A stretch of 64,000 nucleotides of DNA from Thecamonas trahens ATCC 50062 (GCF_000142905.1 NW_013657668.1:252912-316911), one strand, 5' to 3'. Shown: positions 21,499-33,624, counted from the stretch's first letter. Numbers and translations are program-made. Notes: a model not told the origin generated them from the sequence alone.

Positions 21499-22337
21499 AT
21501 GGCGTTGATTCAAAGGCTTGGGACCGAGATGCGCGGGCTGGCAGAGAGCATGCTGCAGGGGATGGACTCGTCGCTGGACGCGCTCAACAAGCCGTTGTGG
21601 CGGGGTGATGCGGTGGGCGCGGCATCGGCGACGCCGGGCAGCCTGCGGACCGAGCTGGAGGCTGCGTTCTCGCGCCAAGCAGCGGTGAACCAGTTTCTGG
21701 CGCACACTAGCGTGTTGTCGTCTGTGCTCTCGATCGTCAACTTTCGGCGACGACTCGGATTCAGGACGAGCTCAACGAGTCGCGGCACACCATCACCGAG
21801 CTGGAGGACTCACTGGCGGACCACTCGATGATCCTGGACGAGCTCAACACGACGGTGGAGGAGCTGCACACGCAGGTCGAGGTACACGAGGCTCACGAGC
21901 AGGCACTGGCGTCTGCATTGAGCCAGCACCAGTCGCAACTGGCGGCGATGGAGGCGACGCTGGCCGCGCAGGCCGCCGCCCTCGTCGCCGTCGAGCGGAC
22001 CAAGGTTCGAAAGGACATGCTGCTTGACGGCGCTGTGACCGTCGCCGGTCTGTGGGGTGTCAACATGACGCTATTTACTCTCCCGCTCAACATTGTGGTT
22101 GGCATTCTCCCGATCTCGGCTCGCGCCGGCGCCTGGCTAGTCCAGGCCGTCAAGCTTGTCGTCCTTGTTGCCTTTGTCCGCACTGTCCGCTCCAAGGCCA
22201 TGGCGGCGGGCCTCCACAACGGCGCAGGCACCTTTAGCGCCTACGCTGTCCAGGGCCTCAGGCTGCTGGTGCGGTGGATCAAGTCGCTACTTGCCAAGGC
22301 TGCCGCTGCGCCGGCCATCATCGCCACCTCGTCGTAG
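21499..22337 (+). CDS. coiled-coil protein with C-terminal membrane segments, one frame break
   Basis: ATG 21499 opens a frame with helices (LIQRLGTEMRGLAESMLQ, LRTELEAAFSRQAAVNQFL). It loses coding character after VNF at 21744. A second frame carries SATTRIQDELNESRH, a coiled coil (LDELNTTVEELHTQVEVHEA) and then two hydrophobic segments (about 22035-22110 and 22135-22185) with a short basic tail. One extra T in the TTT at 21742-21744 joins them exactly, giving about 279 aa. The layout of a cytosolic coiled coil tail-anchored in a membrane suggests a tethering or adaptor role, but I recognise no family. The stop is 39 bp from the convergent CENP-X gene. Confidence 0.68.
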
Positions 22338-22376
22338 ACGCTTTGCCCCTCCCTCCCCTCTGCCAGCACCTGCCCT

Positions 22377-22894
22377 CTATTGAAAGTCAAGCAGAAGCTG
22401 CGGAAGGATCTGCTCGAGATGCATGGGCTCGACAACAGGCTCATCGCATGCTGCCGCCACTCCGGCGGCTCTGCGAAAGGCCTCACGCACAAAGGCCGTG
22501 GTGAGCATGTTGGCGGCGTGGACGGCCGAGCCAGAGATGCGCACGTTGTCGCTGTCCTCGGCCGACCACTCTTCCCTCAGCAGCCGCTCCACCACAGCCT
22601 TCCTCCGTCACCCGCACTAGAGAGTGAGTTTACCATGTGCCACACCGCCTGAGAACATACGAAGGGATTGGCAGCTATGTTGGCCGGAGCGGGCAGAGTG
22701 GGCCGAGTGGGCAAGCCTTGAACCACGACCTTTTTGGAGCCATGCCACTGTCGACTCCTGCCCACCTCACCACATCCATACACCATGCACTCCCCCCCCC
22801 CTCCCCCTCCCCCCATCCATACACCCACCCACTACCCACACATTGCGCATACGTCTTTGAATCCACATCCTTCCTTCTTTTCCGGAGCTGCCAT
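22377..22894 (-). CDS. CENPX: CENP-X / MHF2 histone-fold protein
   Basis: Two exons: 22894-22853 (14 codons, donor GTATGC) and 22598-22377, giving 87 aa, close to human CENP-X (81 aa). The conserved parts are GCGFKD at the exon junction, VVERLLREEW, a central helix AANMLTTAFVREAFRRAA and the diagnostic end HLEQILPQLLLDFQ. CENP-X pairs with CENP-S to form the MHF complex, which binds DNA at centromeres and with FANCM at stalled forks. The start is inferred: exon 2 has no in-frame ATG, and exon 1 gives the expected short leader. The 254-nt intron carries a C/G-rich simple sequence. Confidence 0.85.
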
Positions 22895-23029
22895 GACCTG
22901 CCGGCAGGACGAGACGAGTGTGTCCGAGTCCGTGTCCGTGATGACATGGCTCGTGTCAGTGACATCCGTCGCGGCCTGCAACATCCACATCTCCCCTAGC
23001 ATGCTTTCAATCCAGCTGCTCCACTCATC

Positions 23030-24223
23030 TCAACACACAGCATGTTCGTTGGCATCCATCAGCTCCAGATTGGAACTCGAGTCAGAGCCAGCATTGCTTG
23101 CCTCCGATGGGGCGAGGACGGCGCGGAGAGCAGCGAGGTCGGGATCAGAGCCTGCTGAGCTCCAGAGGGTGTCAAAGCTTGGATGGAGGAGCTGGCTGCG
23201 GATTCGCGCCGAAGAGGTAAACGGCGAGTGCAGCCGTGCACTCGGATCGGTGGCCAGCACAGCGGTGACGACCGCGGCGAGCTGCTGTGAATGCGGCGCC
23301 ACTGGCGCGCCGCGGTCAAGTGCATCAACGGCTTTGCTCGCATGCCAGACCGGATCGTGGGCAAAGATCTGCGGGTCAACGCCGGCAGCAGACACAAGCA
23401 TCGAGTATACGTGCGGCGGCGTGGCCGACGCCGGCGGATGCGCCCCTGCGTACCGTGCTACGAGGTACGGTCCGACGCCCGGAACGCCGACCAGAAGCTC
23501 GACAATGCCCGCGTCAATCGCAAGAGCATCGTCGCCTCCATCGTCACACCCGGCCCGCGCCGCGAGAAGGTCGACAACCATGCTGTGTACCTCATCTTGA
23601 AGGGACATAGCTGCAAACGCTGCAAAGTTGAACAGCGGCTGCGGCAGCTGATCCATAGGCGGCGCAAACGGCGGCGGATCCGGCAGCCGCGCCCGGCTCT
23701 TCTTCGCGTCGGTCTTACCAGCCGCAAAAGGTTGAGCACTCGTCGCCTCACCCTCTCCATCGCCATCACCGGCACGCCTACCACCATCGCTTCGGCTCTG
23801 CCTCTCCAACGTTTCCAGCGCAGCCATCCGCTGACTCTCGCGGCTCGGCCGGCTCGGCGAGACAGTTGTTGATGAGGAGGTCGCCTCTGACGATGCCGCA
23901 TCGGCCGCCGCAGGCACCTCCGACTCTGACACATCCTCGCCATCTGTACCAGCTGCTGCCGCCACCTCCGCTGCCGCCGCTGCCGCCGCTGCCGCCGCCG
24001 CTGCCGCCGCTGCTTCCTGCTGGCGGGCCAGTCGCTCCGCAAGTGGATGGCCCCGAGGCCGAGGTGCGCCAGCTTCGGTCTCTGGGTGAGCCTCGGTGGG
24101 CGGCTCGGTCGGCCGGCCTCGCTGAGCATATAGATAGTACCCACCACCCAGCACGGCCAGGCCCATCCATATCCACGCGCCGTAACCACTCTCACCCACT
24201 ACTGTTGCAGCCTCTTCCTCCAT
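23030..24223 (-). CDS. single-pass membrane protein with poly-Ala, unknown
   Basis: Single exon, 397 aa from the ATG at 24223 (MEEEAATVVGES). Residues about 17-34 form one transmembrane helix (WIWMGLAVLGGGYYLY) followed by Arg, so the bulk should face the cytosol. Then come a Pro/Arg segment, a run of about 15 Ala (about residues 71-85), an acidic/Ser-rich stretch and a C-terminal helical part (about 180-385) with DQLPQPLFNFAAFAAMS and GVPGVGPYLVARYAG. The last contains a helix-hairpin-helix-like GVPGVG turn, not enough for a call. No family recognised. It lies between CENP-X and DDX31, all on the minus strand. Confidence 0.62.
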   Translation of the reverse strand: MEEEAATVVGESGYGAWIWMGLAVLGGGYYLYAQRGRPTEPPTEAHPETEAGAPRPRGHPLAERLARQQEAAAAAAAAAAAAAAAEVAAAAGTDGEDVSESEVPAAADAASSEATSSSTTVSPSRPSRESQRMAALETLERQSRSDGGRRAGDGDGEGEATSAQPFAAGKTDAKKSRARLPDPPPFAPPMDQLPQPLFNFAAFAAMSLQDEVHSMVVDLLAARAGCDDGGDDALAIDAGIVELLVGVPGVGPYLVARYAGAHPPASATPPHVYSMLVSAAGVDPQIFAHDPVWHASKAVDALDRGAPVAPHSQQLAAVVTAVLATDPSARLHSPFTSSARIRSQLLHPSFDTLWSSAGSDPDLAALRAVLAPSEASNAGSDSSSNLELMDANEHAVC

Positions 24224-24410
24224 TGTCTGCACCAACAATAGCTTGGTGAAGTGTTCCCGACCGCCCAACTTGCCGGCCAACTTGCTGACCTCGTGGCTTT
24301 CAATCACAGACTGACGACCACACACCGCGCGCCATGCATCGCTAGCCACCAACCAGGCTGGTTTACCCGCTTTGTTCTCGGCCGGTGGCAAGCATTGAGT
24401 CATTAACTCC

Positions 24411-27241
24411 CTACACCTGCTCGCCGGTCCAACCGACCGGGCCGGCCAGCCGCTGCATGGTGCTGATCTTGTTGGTGTCGCCCTTCTTGGAGAGCTTGGC
24501 GATCATGCGCTGGCGGCGGAGCATGGCGGTCTGGGCGGCCGAGACCTCCTCGGGCTTGGTCGCCGGCTTGCCTGACTTCTTGCGGCCCGGCCGCGCCTGC
24601 TTGAGGCCGGTGGCCGAGACGACGTCCGGCCCAAGCTCGGTGGGGATGAGCCGGAGCGCAAAGGCCTTGGCGATGTGCCCGAGGTGGAGGCGGCGGACAT
24701 GGAAGATTGACTTCATCTCGCGCGAGTGGGCCGAGTATGCCCGGATGTAGGCCTGGAACGCCGCGGCTGCGCCCTGGGTCATGGTCGGTGATGCGTCGAT
24801 GTACGCCTCGAGCCGCGCCTGCAGCGTGACACATGCGTTCTCCAGGTCGCGCGGCGACATGCCCGGGTACAGCTTCTTGAGCACCTTGATCTGCTCCACC
24901 TTGCCGAGCGAAAGCCCGCGCGCGGCGAGTGTAGTCAGATACGCAGACTCGGATGGGAGGAGGAAGATCATGGCCGAGCCAGACTCGCCGATCCGCGCCG
25001 TCCGGCCCACACGGTGAACGTACTCCTCGGTCTCGGTCGGCGGATCGTACTGCACAATCCACTTGATAGCCGGAATGTCCAGCCCGCGCGCCGCCACATC
25101 GGTCGCCACAAGCACACCACGCGAGGCCTCGCGGAACTCCTTAAACGCCGCCTGCCGGTCCGCCTGCTTCATCTGCCCGTGCAGCTTGTAGATGCCGGCA
25201 TCGTGGAACATGGCCACGTCGGACCAGAGCGCGCCGCCGCTGCCGCTCGACGAGCTCGCGCCGGCGTCCGACATCAGCTTCTGGACCTGGACCGCAAACG
25301 CATCGTCAGAGAGCTCGGCCTCGGATTCGTCGTCCGAGTCGGACGCGTCCGAGTCCGAGCCCCGCTTGCGCCCACCGTCGAGCTTGTTGAGCTTGCTCCG
25401 TGCGGCAGTGTCCTTCTCGCGCGCCGCCTCACGGATCCGGGCCTCCTCCTCCTTGTCACGCCCGTCGCGGAGCGTCGTGAGGAGCTTGTGATGAAAGTCG
25501 ACGGCATCGCATGATGACATGAACACAATGATCTTGTTCTTGGCCTTGGTCTTCCACGCCAGGAACGCAATGAGCGAGAGCAGCCGCTGCTTGGCCGGAA
25601 TGACCGCGTAGAACTGCCGGAGCTGCGCCGGCACGTCGGTTGACGTTGGCCCGCTCCCGCCCTCGCTCGCTTCGCGCTCAGGCTCGCCAGCCTTGCGCGG
25701 CACAAGCGCCCCCAGCCGTGATGACGACGTCTCCGAGTCCTCCAGGAGCACAAGTTCGGGCTTGACCAGCGAGAGCTTGGCCAGCTTCTGCACGTTATCG
25801 GTGAGCGTCGCCGAGACAAGAACGGTGACAAGCTCCGACGAGAAGACTCGCATCCGGGTGAGCACCTCGATGATGGCCATCAGCGTGTCTTCGAACCCGA
25901 GGTCGAGGAGCCGGTCGGCCTCATCGAGCACAAACCACCGCAGCCCGCTGTGCTTGAACGACTTGGTCATCTGAAGATGGTCCAGCAGCCGCCCGGGCGT
26001 CGCCACCAAGATCGACACGCCCTTGCGCAGCGAGGCCTTCTCACTCTTGCGCTTCTGCCCGCCGGTCACAATCCCGCTCACAATGTACGGGAACGGCGTG
26101 AGGAGGAGCCGCGCCACATCGTAGACCTGCGCCCCGAGCTCGCGCGTCGGCACAAGCACAATAACATACGTCCCATCGGCCCGCGTCACCCGCTTGCCTA
26201 TGTTGAGAAGATCGTTGACAATCGGAAGCAGGTATGCCAGCGTCTTGCCCGATCCGGTCTGCGCCTGAATGAGCGTGTCTTTGCGGTTGAGGAGCGGGAC
26301 AAGCGCCCGCGACTGGATCGTCGACGGCTTGACAATGCCCATCTTGGCCTCCATGACCTGCGTCAGCCGCGCGTCAAGGCCAAAGCCCTCAAACGAAGTT
26401 GTATCCGAGAACACCTTCTCGTTCTTTCGCCCACCGCCCGTTCCATCATCCTCCAGCTCATCGGCGTCGCCACGCGACGACGCAGCCTTGTGCCGCAGCA
26501 CCTCGGCCTCGCGCGGGCCAAACAGGCCCGACGAGAACACCTTGTTCTTGCCGCCGACGTTGGACATAAACGGCTTCTCGCTCCGCCCGCCATCACCGGC
26601 TCCGGTTGCTCCCTCGCTCCTCGCGCTCCCTGCGCTCTCGCCATCACCAGTAGCCCGCTTCGGCGCCGCCTTGGCCTTTTGAGGCTTCTGCGGCTTTGTT
26701 TCTGGCGCTCAGCCTTGCGCTCCCTCGCCCGGACAGTCTCAGCCCGCTCTGGCACCCTGCCTCCCTTCACAGCCCCATGCAGCGAGCCGCCCATCAACGT
26801 AGCTGCAGCCTGCGACGACACTGCCGCCGCCGCCGATTGCCGACTCGCCGCCGCGTGCCCGCTCGGTGCACCGGCCATGCCCACCGGCCGCCGCTTGTTC
26901 TCTCTCAGAAACGATGCCGCCTGCGACGACTCAAACACCTGCCGCCGCCGCTTCTTGTTGTCCTCTCGCTACGTACCACTTGCTCCATGAGTCTGTTACC
27001 CCTTACCCTCGCCCCCCTGCCCCCCCTACCCCCCTCGACCCCCCCCCATCTTTTGCATCCATCCATCACCATCACATCCTCACACTCCTCCGCCCCCCCC
27101 CCCCCCCACCCTTCCTCAACCTCTCGCAGTCCAACAACATACCACCGCCTTACGGATCTTGCTCCGCTCCCGGGCTGTAGGCTTGTTTGCCCGCGAGTTT
27201 TCCACGGGATTGCTCACCAGGTTCAACGAGAGTTGGTCCAT
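24411..27241 (-). CDS. DDX31: DEAD-box RNA helicase DDX31/Dbp7, one frame break
   Basis: The helicase core is in 26567-24411: AQTGSGKT (motif I), PTREL, TPGR, VLDEADRLLDLGFE (motif II), SATL (III), ARGLDIP (V) and HRVGRTARIG (VI). The C-terminal FQAYIRAYSAH, then RRLHLGHIAKAFALR, is specific to Dbp7/DDX31, a nucleolar helicase of 60S ribosome assembly. The N-terminus is split. Exon 1 at 27241-27143 (MDQLSLNLVSNPV) fits the start of this family and joins over a 174-nt GTATGT intron to 26968 (REDNKKRRRQVFES). That segment then needs one more A in the AAA at 26699-26701 to run into the helicase frame. An alternative start is ATG 26878. The start is divergent from the channel gene, 247 bp apart. 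Confidence 0.88.
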
Positions 27242-27488
27242 GTTGGAGAGCAGAGACAGGTTGGCTCGCTCCCCCTCCCCCTCCCCCCCCTCGCTCCCCG
27301 TCACAGCCACCGACCAAACTCTGGACTGCCGCAGCCAGCCATGAGCCAGTACTACCTTTCCACGGCTTTTTTCCGACTCTGATCACGATCACCCCCCCCC
27401 CCTCCCCCTCAGACCCACACACATCCTGCACCTCACTCCGCCTACCACAGTCGCCACTCCCGCCCCTCATCCTGCCTCTCATATTCTC
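27242..27488. promoter_or_regulatory. shared divergent promoter region, DDX31 / channel
   Basis: Only 247 bp separate the start codons of DDX31 (-) and the channel gene (+), so both promoters must lie here or overlap. It is strongly pyrimidine-rich on the plus strand, with a C tract at about 27391-27400 in the channel leader. No recognisable core motif. Confidence 0.5.
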
Positions 27489-30400
27489 ATGGCAGAGGTA
27501 GGGGTGCCGCTTATGCGGTTCGGGCCGAGCAGCTCGTGTGGAAGTTCCGGGTCGGCGTCGCTGTCTTCGTCGGCGGCTTGGACCGAGGACGACGTCGAGC
27601 TTGAGGCGCGTGTGCAGGGCGTGACGACAAACAAGGTGTACACATCGCGGTCATTGCTGCTGTTTGAGCTCGAGTCACCGATCCGGCGAATGGCCATTGC
27701 GCTCGTCGACTCGCCGTGGTTCGACCGCTTCATTCTCCTCGCCATCGTGGTCAACTGTGTGTTCCTCGCCCTTTGGAACCCGTTTGACCCGCCCAACTCG
27801 CAGAGGAACGTGGTGCTGGACATAGCCGAGTATGTCTTTACCGCCATCTTTACTGCCGAGCTTATGCTCAAGGCTCTCGCTATGGGCTTTTTCATGCACA
27901 AGCACGCGTATTTGCGCGATCCGTGGAACTGGCTCGACTTTGGCGTCGTCTGCCTCGGCTATCTTACTCTCATTCCGGGCATCGGCAACTACTCGGCCAT
28001 CCGCACCTTTCGGGTCCTCCGTGCCCTCCGCACCCTCTCGGGCATCCCGGGCCTGCGGGTTGTCATCAATGCGCTGCTTGCGTCGATGCCGCCGCTGCTC
28101 AACGTCTTCTTCCTCCTCACCTTTTTCATGGTGGTCTTTGCCATCATCGGCGTTCAGCTCTTTGCCGGATCGCTCCGTCAGCACTGTGTCGACCTTGCCA
28201 CACGCAGCTTTGACCCATCAGACGTCAACCTATGCTCGCTCTCCAACTTTGGTGGCCGCGACTGCCCATCTGGCTTCCAATGCCTCGCCACTGGGCCCAA
28301 TCCGGGCTTTGGCCTCATTTCCTTTGACAACTTTGGCGTCGCCCTCCTCACCGTCCTCCAAGTCGTGACCATGGACGAGTGGGAGATCGTGCTTACTGCA
28401 GTGTTGCGGACAACTACTCCGCTTGCCGCCTTTTACTTTGTCCTAGTCATTCTCTTTGGCGCTCTCTTCATCGTCAACCTTGTCGTCGCCGTCGTCTACT
28501 CCTCGTATGCCACCTCGCTCGACATTCTTGTCGAGGCAGACGACTTTTCGTCCGACGCCTTTGACGACTCGCACTTTGTCCCGCTCTCTGTCGCTGGTCC
28601 GTCGCTGGCCGCTCTCCGCGCCCCGTCGCTCGCCCGCCTGCACTCGGCCGAGAGCCTACGCAGCGGCGGCAGCGCTGGCGCAGACCGCCGCCTCCCACAG
28701 TGGCGCCACCTCATCAACGAGTTTGTGCAGTCGTCGATCTTTCAGTCGATCATCATTGCAGCTATCGTCCTCAACACGGTAGCCCTTTCGCTCGAGTATC
28801 CCAACGCGCCGCGCAAGCTCAAGGATGTGCTCTTCTGGGTCAACATTGTCTTTACTGTTCTCTTTGCCCTCGAGATGGTCCTCAAGATTGCCGGCATGGG
28901 CCTTCGCCGCTACATTGCTGACCGCTTCAACGTCTTTGACGCCTTTATCGTCGTCGTCTCGCTCATCGAGCTTGTTGCTGCCCGTGGCGAGGGCTCGGGC
29001 CTGTCGGTCCTCCGTGCTTTCCGCCTCTTGCGAGTCTTCAAGCTTGCACGGTCGTGGTCCTCGCTGCGCACGCTTCTCGACGTCATCATGTCGTCCATCG
29101 GCTCTATCGGCTCTATCACCCTTGTCATGGTCATCATGATCTTCATCTTTGCCCTCACCGGGCTGCAGCTCTACGGCGGGCGTTACGAGGACCTACCGCC
29201 AGACCGGTCGCGGACCGACTTTGACGACTTTTGGTCTGCCATCATCTCTGTTTTTCGCATCCTCATCGGCGAGTGGACCGTTCCGCTCTACGACGCCATC
29301 CGCGCCACCAACGAGTCGGCCATCATCTACTTTGTCGTCGTTCTTCTGGTCGGCAACTACCTCATCCTCAACCTCTTCCTCGCTATCCTCCTCTCCAACT
29401 TTGAGTGGGCCGAGGTCAACCGCCTCGAGGAAGAAGCCCGCGCCGCTGCCGAAGAGCGCAACGGTGGCGCCGCCTCCCGCACAGCTACCGGTTGGCGCTC
29501 ATGGCCGCGCCGCGTCCATCGCCTGATCTGCGGCCGCTGCGCAGAGCCGCCCCATGACGACCACAAGGTCGTCAACGGGACTCACGTCGACGCCGCCGGC
29601 AAGCCGGTCTTTGTTGTCAAGGACAGCAGCGACGACGACGCACCCTTGGCCCGCCCGCGCTCGGTCGCCGAGCACGCACTCGGCAGCGCCCGCAACGAGC
29701 CTCGCTCCTTTTCGCTTGACTCGATTGTCTCTGCTGTCGTCGAGTCGAGCCAGGCGGCCGAGAGCGAGTGCAGCGATGACGCCGCCGCGACCGACGACGC
29801 ACCCAAGTACAAACGGCTCTACGGCAATGCGCTCTTTGCCTTTCCGCCAGCCTCGAAGCTCCGAGTCGTCCTCCAAAAAGTCGTCGAACATCCCTCGTTT
29901 GAGTGGGTTGTCCTCGTCTTTATCTTTCTCTCATCGGTTGCGCTGGCAGTCGAGGAGCCCGGGCTCGACCCGAACGGCTCGACCACACGGGTGCTCTACA
30001 TCCTAGACGTCATTTTTGCCGTCGTGTTTACTGCCGAGCTTGTCATGAAGGTCCTTGTCTACGGCTTTTGGTTCCACTACGGCGCGTACATGACCGACGC
30101 GTGGAACCGGCTCGACGCCGCCATTGTGGCCATTTCGATTGTCTCGCTCGCGGGCCCGTCGTCACTCTCCTTCATCCGGGCCATCCGCACGCTACGAGCC
30201 TTCCGCCCGCTGCGAGCCATCACGCGCAATGAGGGCATGCGAGTAGTGGTCAACGCGCTCTTTGCCTCGATCCCGGCCATCTTCAACGTCCTCCTCGTGT
30301 GCGGCCTGTTCTGGCTGGTCTTTGCCATTCTCGGCGTCCAGGCCTTTGGCTCAAAGTTCGCCTACTGCACCAACCCGGACGTAGAGTTCCGCCACCAGTG

Positions 30401-32176
30401 CGTTGGCCCGTTTAACGCCACCTCGCCCGACGGCGAGACAAGCGTAGAGCTGGCACGGTGGACAAATCCCAACATCAACTTTGACCACGTGCCAAACGCC
30501 TTCCTTGCGCTCTTTCAAGTCGCCACCTTTGAGGGCTGGTACGACGTGTTCTGGGCCGCCATCGACGCCACCGATATCAACCGCCAACCGCGGACAAACA
30601 ACCAGCCGGTCGCCGCGCTCTATTTTTTGCCTTTATCACGGTCGGCTCGTTCTTTGCTTCGAACCTCTTTGTCTCGTCGATCTGCGACACGTACTCGGCG
30701 CTCAAAGACCGGGCCTTTGGCCACGCGCTCCTCTCGCCGTCGCAACGGCGGTGGTTCGACGCTCAGCTCATGATGACCCAGTACCGGCCGTCGATCCGCA
30801 TCGAACGCCCGGCCTCGCGCCTCCGCGGCGTCCTGTACGATATCGTCATGGCGCCGGCCTTTGAGCTCGCCATCATGGTTGCCATCCTCGCCAACATGGC
30901 CGCCATGTGCCTTCAGTACTACGGCCAGCCGTCCGACTACACCCTTGGGCTGGAGATTGTCAACTACATCTTTGCCTTTATCTTTGCGCTCGAGGCCGGC
31001 ATCAAGATCGCTGTCTACAAGTGGCTGTACTTTGTCAACCGCTGGAACCAGTTTGACTTTTCGGTGGTCCTCCTCTCGCTGGTCGGCATTGTCATCACTC
31101 TCTTTGGCACCGTGCTTCCGATCAACCCGACGCTCCTCCGCATCCTGCGAGTTTTCCGCGTCGCGCGCATCTTCCGCATCATTAAGTCGGCCGCTGGCAT
31201 CCGCAAGCTTATGATCACGCTCCTCTACTCGCTGCCGTCGCTGGTCAACATTGGCTCGCTCCTCTTCCTCATCTTCTTTATCTACGCCATTCTCGGCATG
31301 AACATATTCGGCAAGGTCATCCTGCAGGACCAGCTCAACAACGAGACCAACTTTCGCACCTTCCCCAAGTCGATGCTCCTCCTCTTCCGGGTCTCGACCG
31401 CCTCAGGCTGGGACGTACTCCTCGGCGAGTGCTCGGTCCAGCCGCCTGATTGCTCGCGCGAGGCCGGCAACTGCGGCGACTTTACTCTTGCCGTCCTGTT
31501 CTTTGTCTCGTTCCTCCTCGTCACCTTTTACGTCATGCTCAACTTATTTGTGGCCATCATTCTCGAGTCGTTTGACATTGCCACTCGCGAGGAGGGCGCA
31601 ACCGTGACCGACGACGATCTCTCCAACTTTGCAGAAAAGTGGTCGCACTACGACCCCAACACCACATACTTTATTGCCTTTACCGAGCTCCGCGCCCTGG
31701 TCCTCGAGCTTGATCCGCCGCTCGGCGTCGGTGCCGAGCTCTCGGACGCCGACCTCGATGCCGAGATCCACCGCCTCGACGTCAACATCTACCTCGCTGA
31801 CGATGGCTCGTGGCAAGTCAACTTTTTGGACGTGCTCCTCGCCCTCTCGCGGCGTGTCAACGATGACGTCGACCTGCCCGAGTCGATCAAGGCCAAGACC
31901 GAGTCGCGCCTCCGGAAGGCCTTCCCGCAGTGTAGAACGCGCGAGCCGATGGCCACCACTCTCCAGATTGGCGCTGCCCTCCGCATTGTCGAGTGGTACT
32001 CTGCGTTTAAGAACAGGTCGCGCGCCCGCGCCGCTGCCGCTGACACCGCGCCCGGCCCCGACGCCGCTGCTGGCACCACGCCCGCCCAAGTGTCGTCAGA
32101 CTCGAGCTCGTCGTACGAATCGTACTCGTACTCGAGCCCTGCTGCCGACCTTGCCTCGCATCCCGTTGTGCTGTAG
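27489..32176 (+). CDS. four-domain voltage-gated cation channel (Nav/Cav family), one frame break
   Basis: About 1,562 aa with four S1-S6 repeats: I about residues 75-340, II about 410-640, III about 800-1085, IV about 1120-1360. Each S4 has Arg at every third position (TFRVLRALRTL, LRAFRLLRVFKLAR, FIRAIRTLRAFRPLR, LLRILRVFRVARIFR). Pore-loop selectivity residues by alignment are Asp296 (TMDEW), Glu595 (IGEW), Glu1015 (FEGW) and Ser (TASGW), i.e. D/E/E/S, nearest to the DEEA of Nav2-type channels. The III-IV linker resembles that of Nav/Cav; an acidic helical C-terminus follows IV. The frame breaks at the T6 run 30623-30628: one more T restores domain III S6 (FFAFITVGSFFASNLF) and the rest of the gene. 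It probably carries Ca or mixed Na/Ca current at the plasma membrane or flagellum. Confidence 0.92.
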
Positions 32177-32226
32177 CGCAGCGCAGCACTCGCTTGCGCA
32201 GACGTTGAACATACCATCCCTTTACC

Positions 32227-33624
32227 TCACGCCGACTCCACAATGATGTAGAAGAGCAGGCAGGAAATCTGGCGGGCAGCGCCGCTGAGCACAATGCAGC
32301 CGATGAGTGCGCAGCAGGCCATCGAGCAGCAGCAGGTGACAAGGCACGCGGTCACAATCTCGTCGCCACTCGAGTGAGTGCTGGAAGAGGCCCAGCCCGA
32401 CTCCTCCTCTTCCTCCTGCTCATCGGCGTCGCGGCCCGACTCGAGGTCCGATGAGACCGAGAGCTGTTCCTCGGGTGCCTCGTAAGCGCCGGTCCCGTGC
32501 TCGGCCTCGGAATCGTGCTCGGCAAGCTCGGCGTAGCAGCAGTAGTAAAGCAGCTTCTGCTTGGCCTTGACGCCCCAGCGAACAAGGAAGCTGCCAAACT
32601 TGATCATGGGCTTGTACATGGCGAGCGCCTCGTCGCCGGGCTCGCCGCCGTGGTGGCGGACCCATGACCACTCGAGAAAGACGAGGTAGACAAAGACGTA
32701 GCGAAGGATGAACATGCCAGCAGTCGTGATCGCAACAGCCGAGAGGAGCGAGCCAGTGGCAAGGAGGAACTTGAGCCACGGGCCGGACACGCCGCCAGGC
32801 CCACAGAGGAAGCCAGCCTCGCGATCCATGCAAAAGTGCTTGGCGTGAGCTGAGACGTTGGCAGCAAAGACAATGTGGGCCAGATCAGTCGCCGCCACGT
32901 ACAAAATGACCCCAGCAAAGAAGATCTGCAGCATCTGATGCATGCGCGGGATCGGCAACCGGAGCTTGCGGATCTTCTGCGTCCACACCGGGTAGCCGCC
33001 AAAGGCAAAGAGGCCCGTCGCCAGAGGAAACGCAAGATGCGCAAAGTGAAACCGCTCGTTGATGGCTGCTGCCATGACGATGAAGAAAAGAAAGTGGCCC
33101 ACTGTCATCAATGCCGTCATGTACTTGAGCCACACCCGGTAGATGCGCCGGACCCGATGTTCAGCTGTGTCATCATTTCACGCCACAGATCATCGCCCCG
33201 CATCGCCAGTCCCAGACCGTCATCCACATCCAACACCCAAGTAAGTCGTCGCCAGCCCCTCTTTCCCCCCCCCCTAATACGTACACACAGACGCAATGAT
33301 CGACTTCTTGGTCGCCGGCGAAACGGCATCGACCCACTGCAGCAGCGCCTCCGAGACTGCAAGCTTCGCGCGCTCGTTGGATAGCGCGCGGTCGCGGACG
33401 GCGCTCACCGCAGCCTTGATCCGTGAGGTTGAGCTTGCACCAGCACCGTTGTCCGCGCCGGCATCGCTGTTGTCGGCACCGACATCGGCCGGTGGCTCAG
33501 ACTGAGCCGCAGCGCCGGCTTTGGCGCCAGCAGCGTGAACCCGCTTGTGCTCGCCTCCCATCACCTCGTCCTCATAGGCATACTCATAGGCATACGAGTT
33601 GGAGAGAAAGTCATCATCCGCCAT
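32227..33624 (-). CDS. polytopic membrane protein with acidic N-terminus, unknown
   Basis: Two exons, 33624-33285 and 33164-32227, join over a 120-nt intron (GTACGT donor, ACACAG acceptor, phase 1) to give 425 aa. Exon 1 starts MADDDFLSNSYAYEYAYED and ends in a helix (SEALLQWVDAVSPATKK). Exon 2 has about five hydrophobic segments: ALMTVGHFLFFIVMAAA, AHLAFPLATGLFAFGGYPV, MLQIFFAGVILYVAA, a long one around VAITTAGMFILRYVFVYLVF, and a Cys-rich one near the C-terminus (ACLVTCCCSMACCALIGCIV). An acidic Ser/Glu linker precedes the last. The Cys-rich last segment could be palmitoylated. No family recognised. It converges on the channel gene, 50 bp between stops. Confidence 0.68.

Noticed and set aside
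21736..21764. 29-nt GT...AG interval that would also repair the frame of the coil/membrane protein
   Set aside because: Far shorter than the other introns here (90-526 nt) and its donor (GTCAAC) does not match the local type; one missing T is simpler.
26939..26976. 38-nt intron giving DDX31 a start at ATG 26988
   Set aside because: Possible, but exon 27241-27143 gives a family-like N-terminus and a more normal 174-nt intron.
33117..33203. A sixth missing-base frameshift in the polytopic membrane protein
   Set aside because: A normal intron (33284-33165, GTACGT...CAG, phase 1) joins the upstream exon perfectly, so no base needs to be added.
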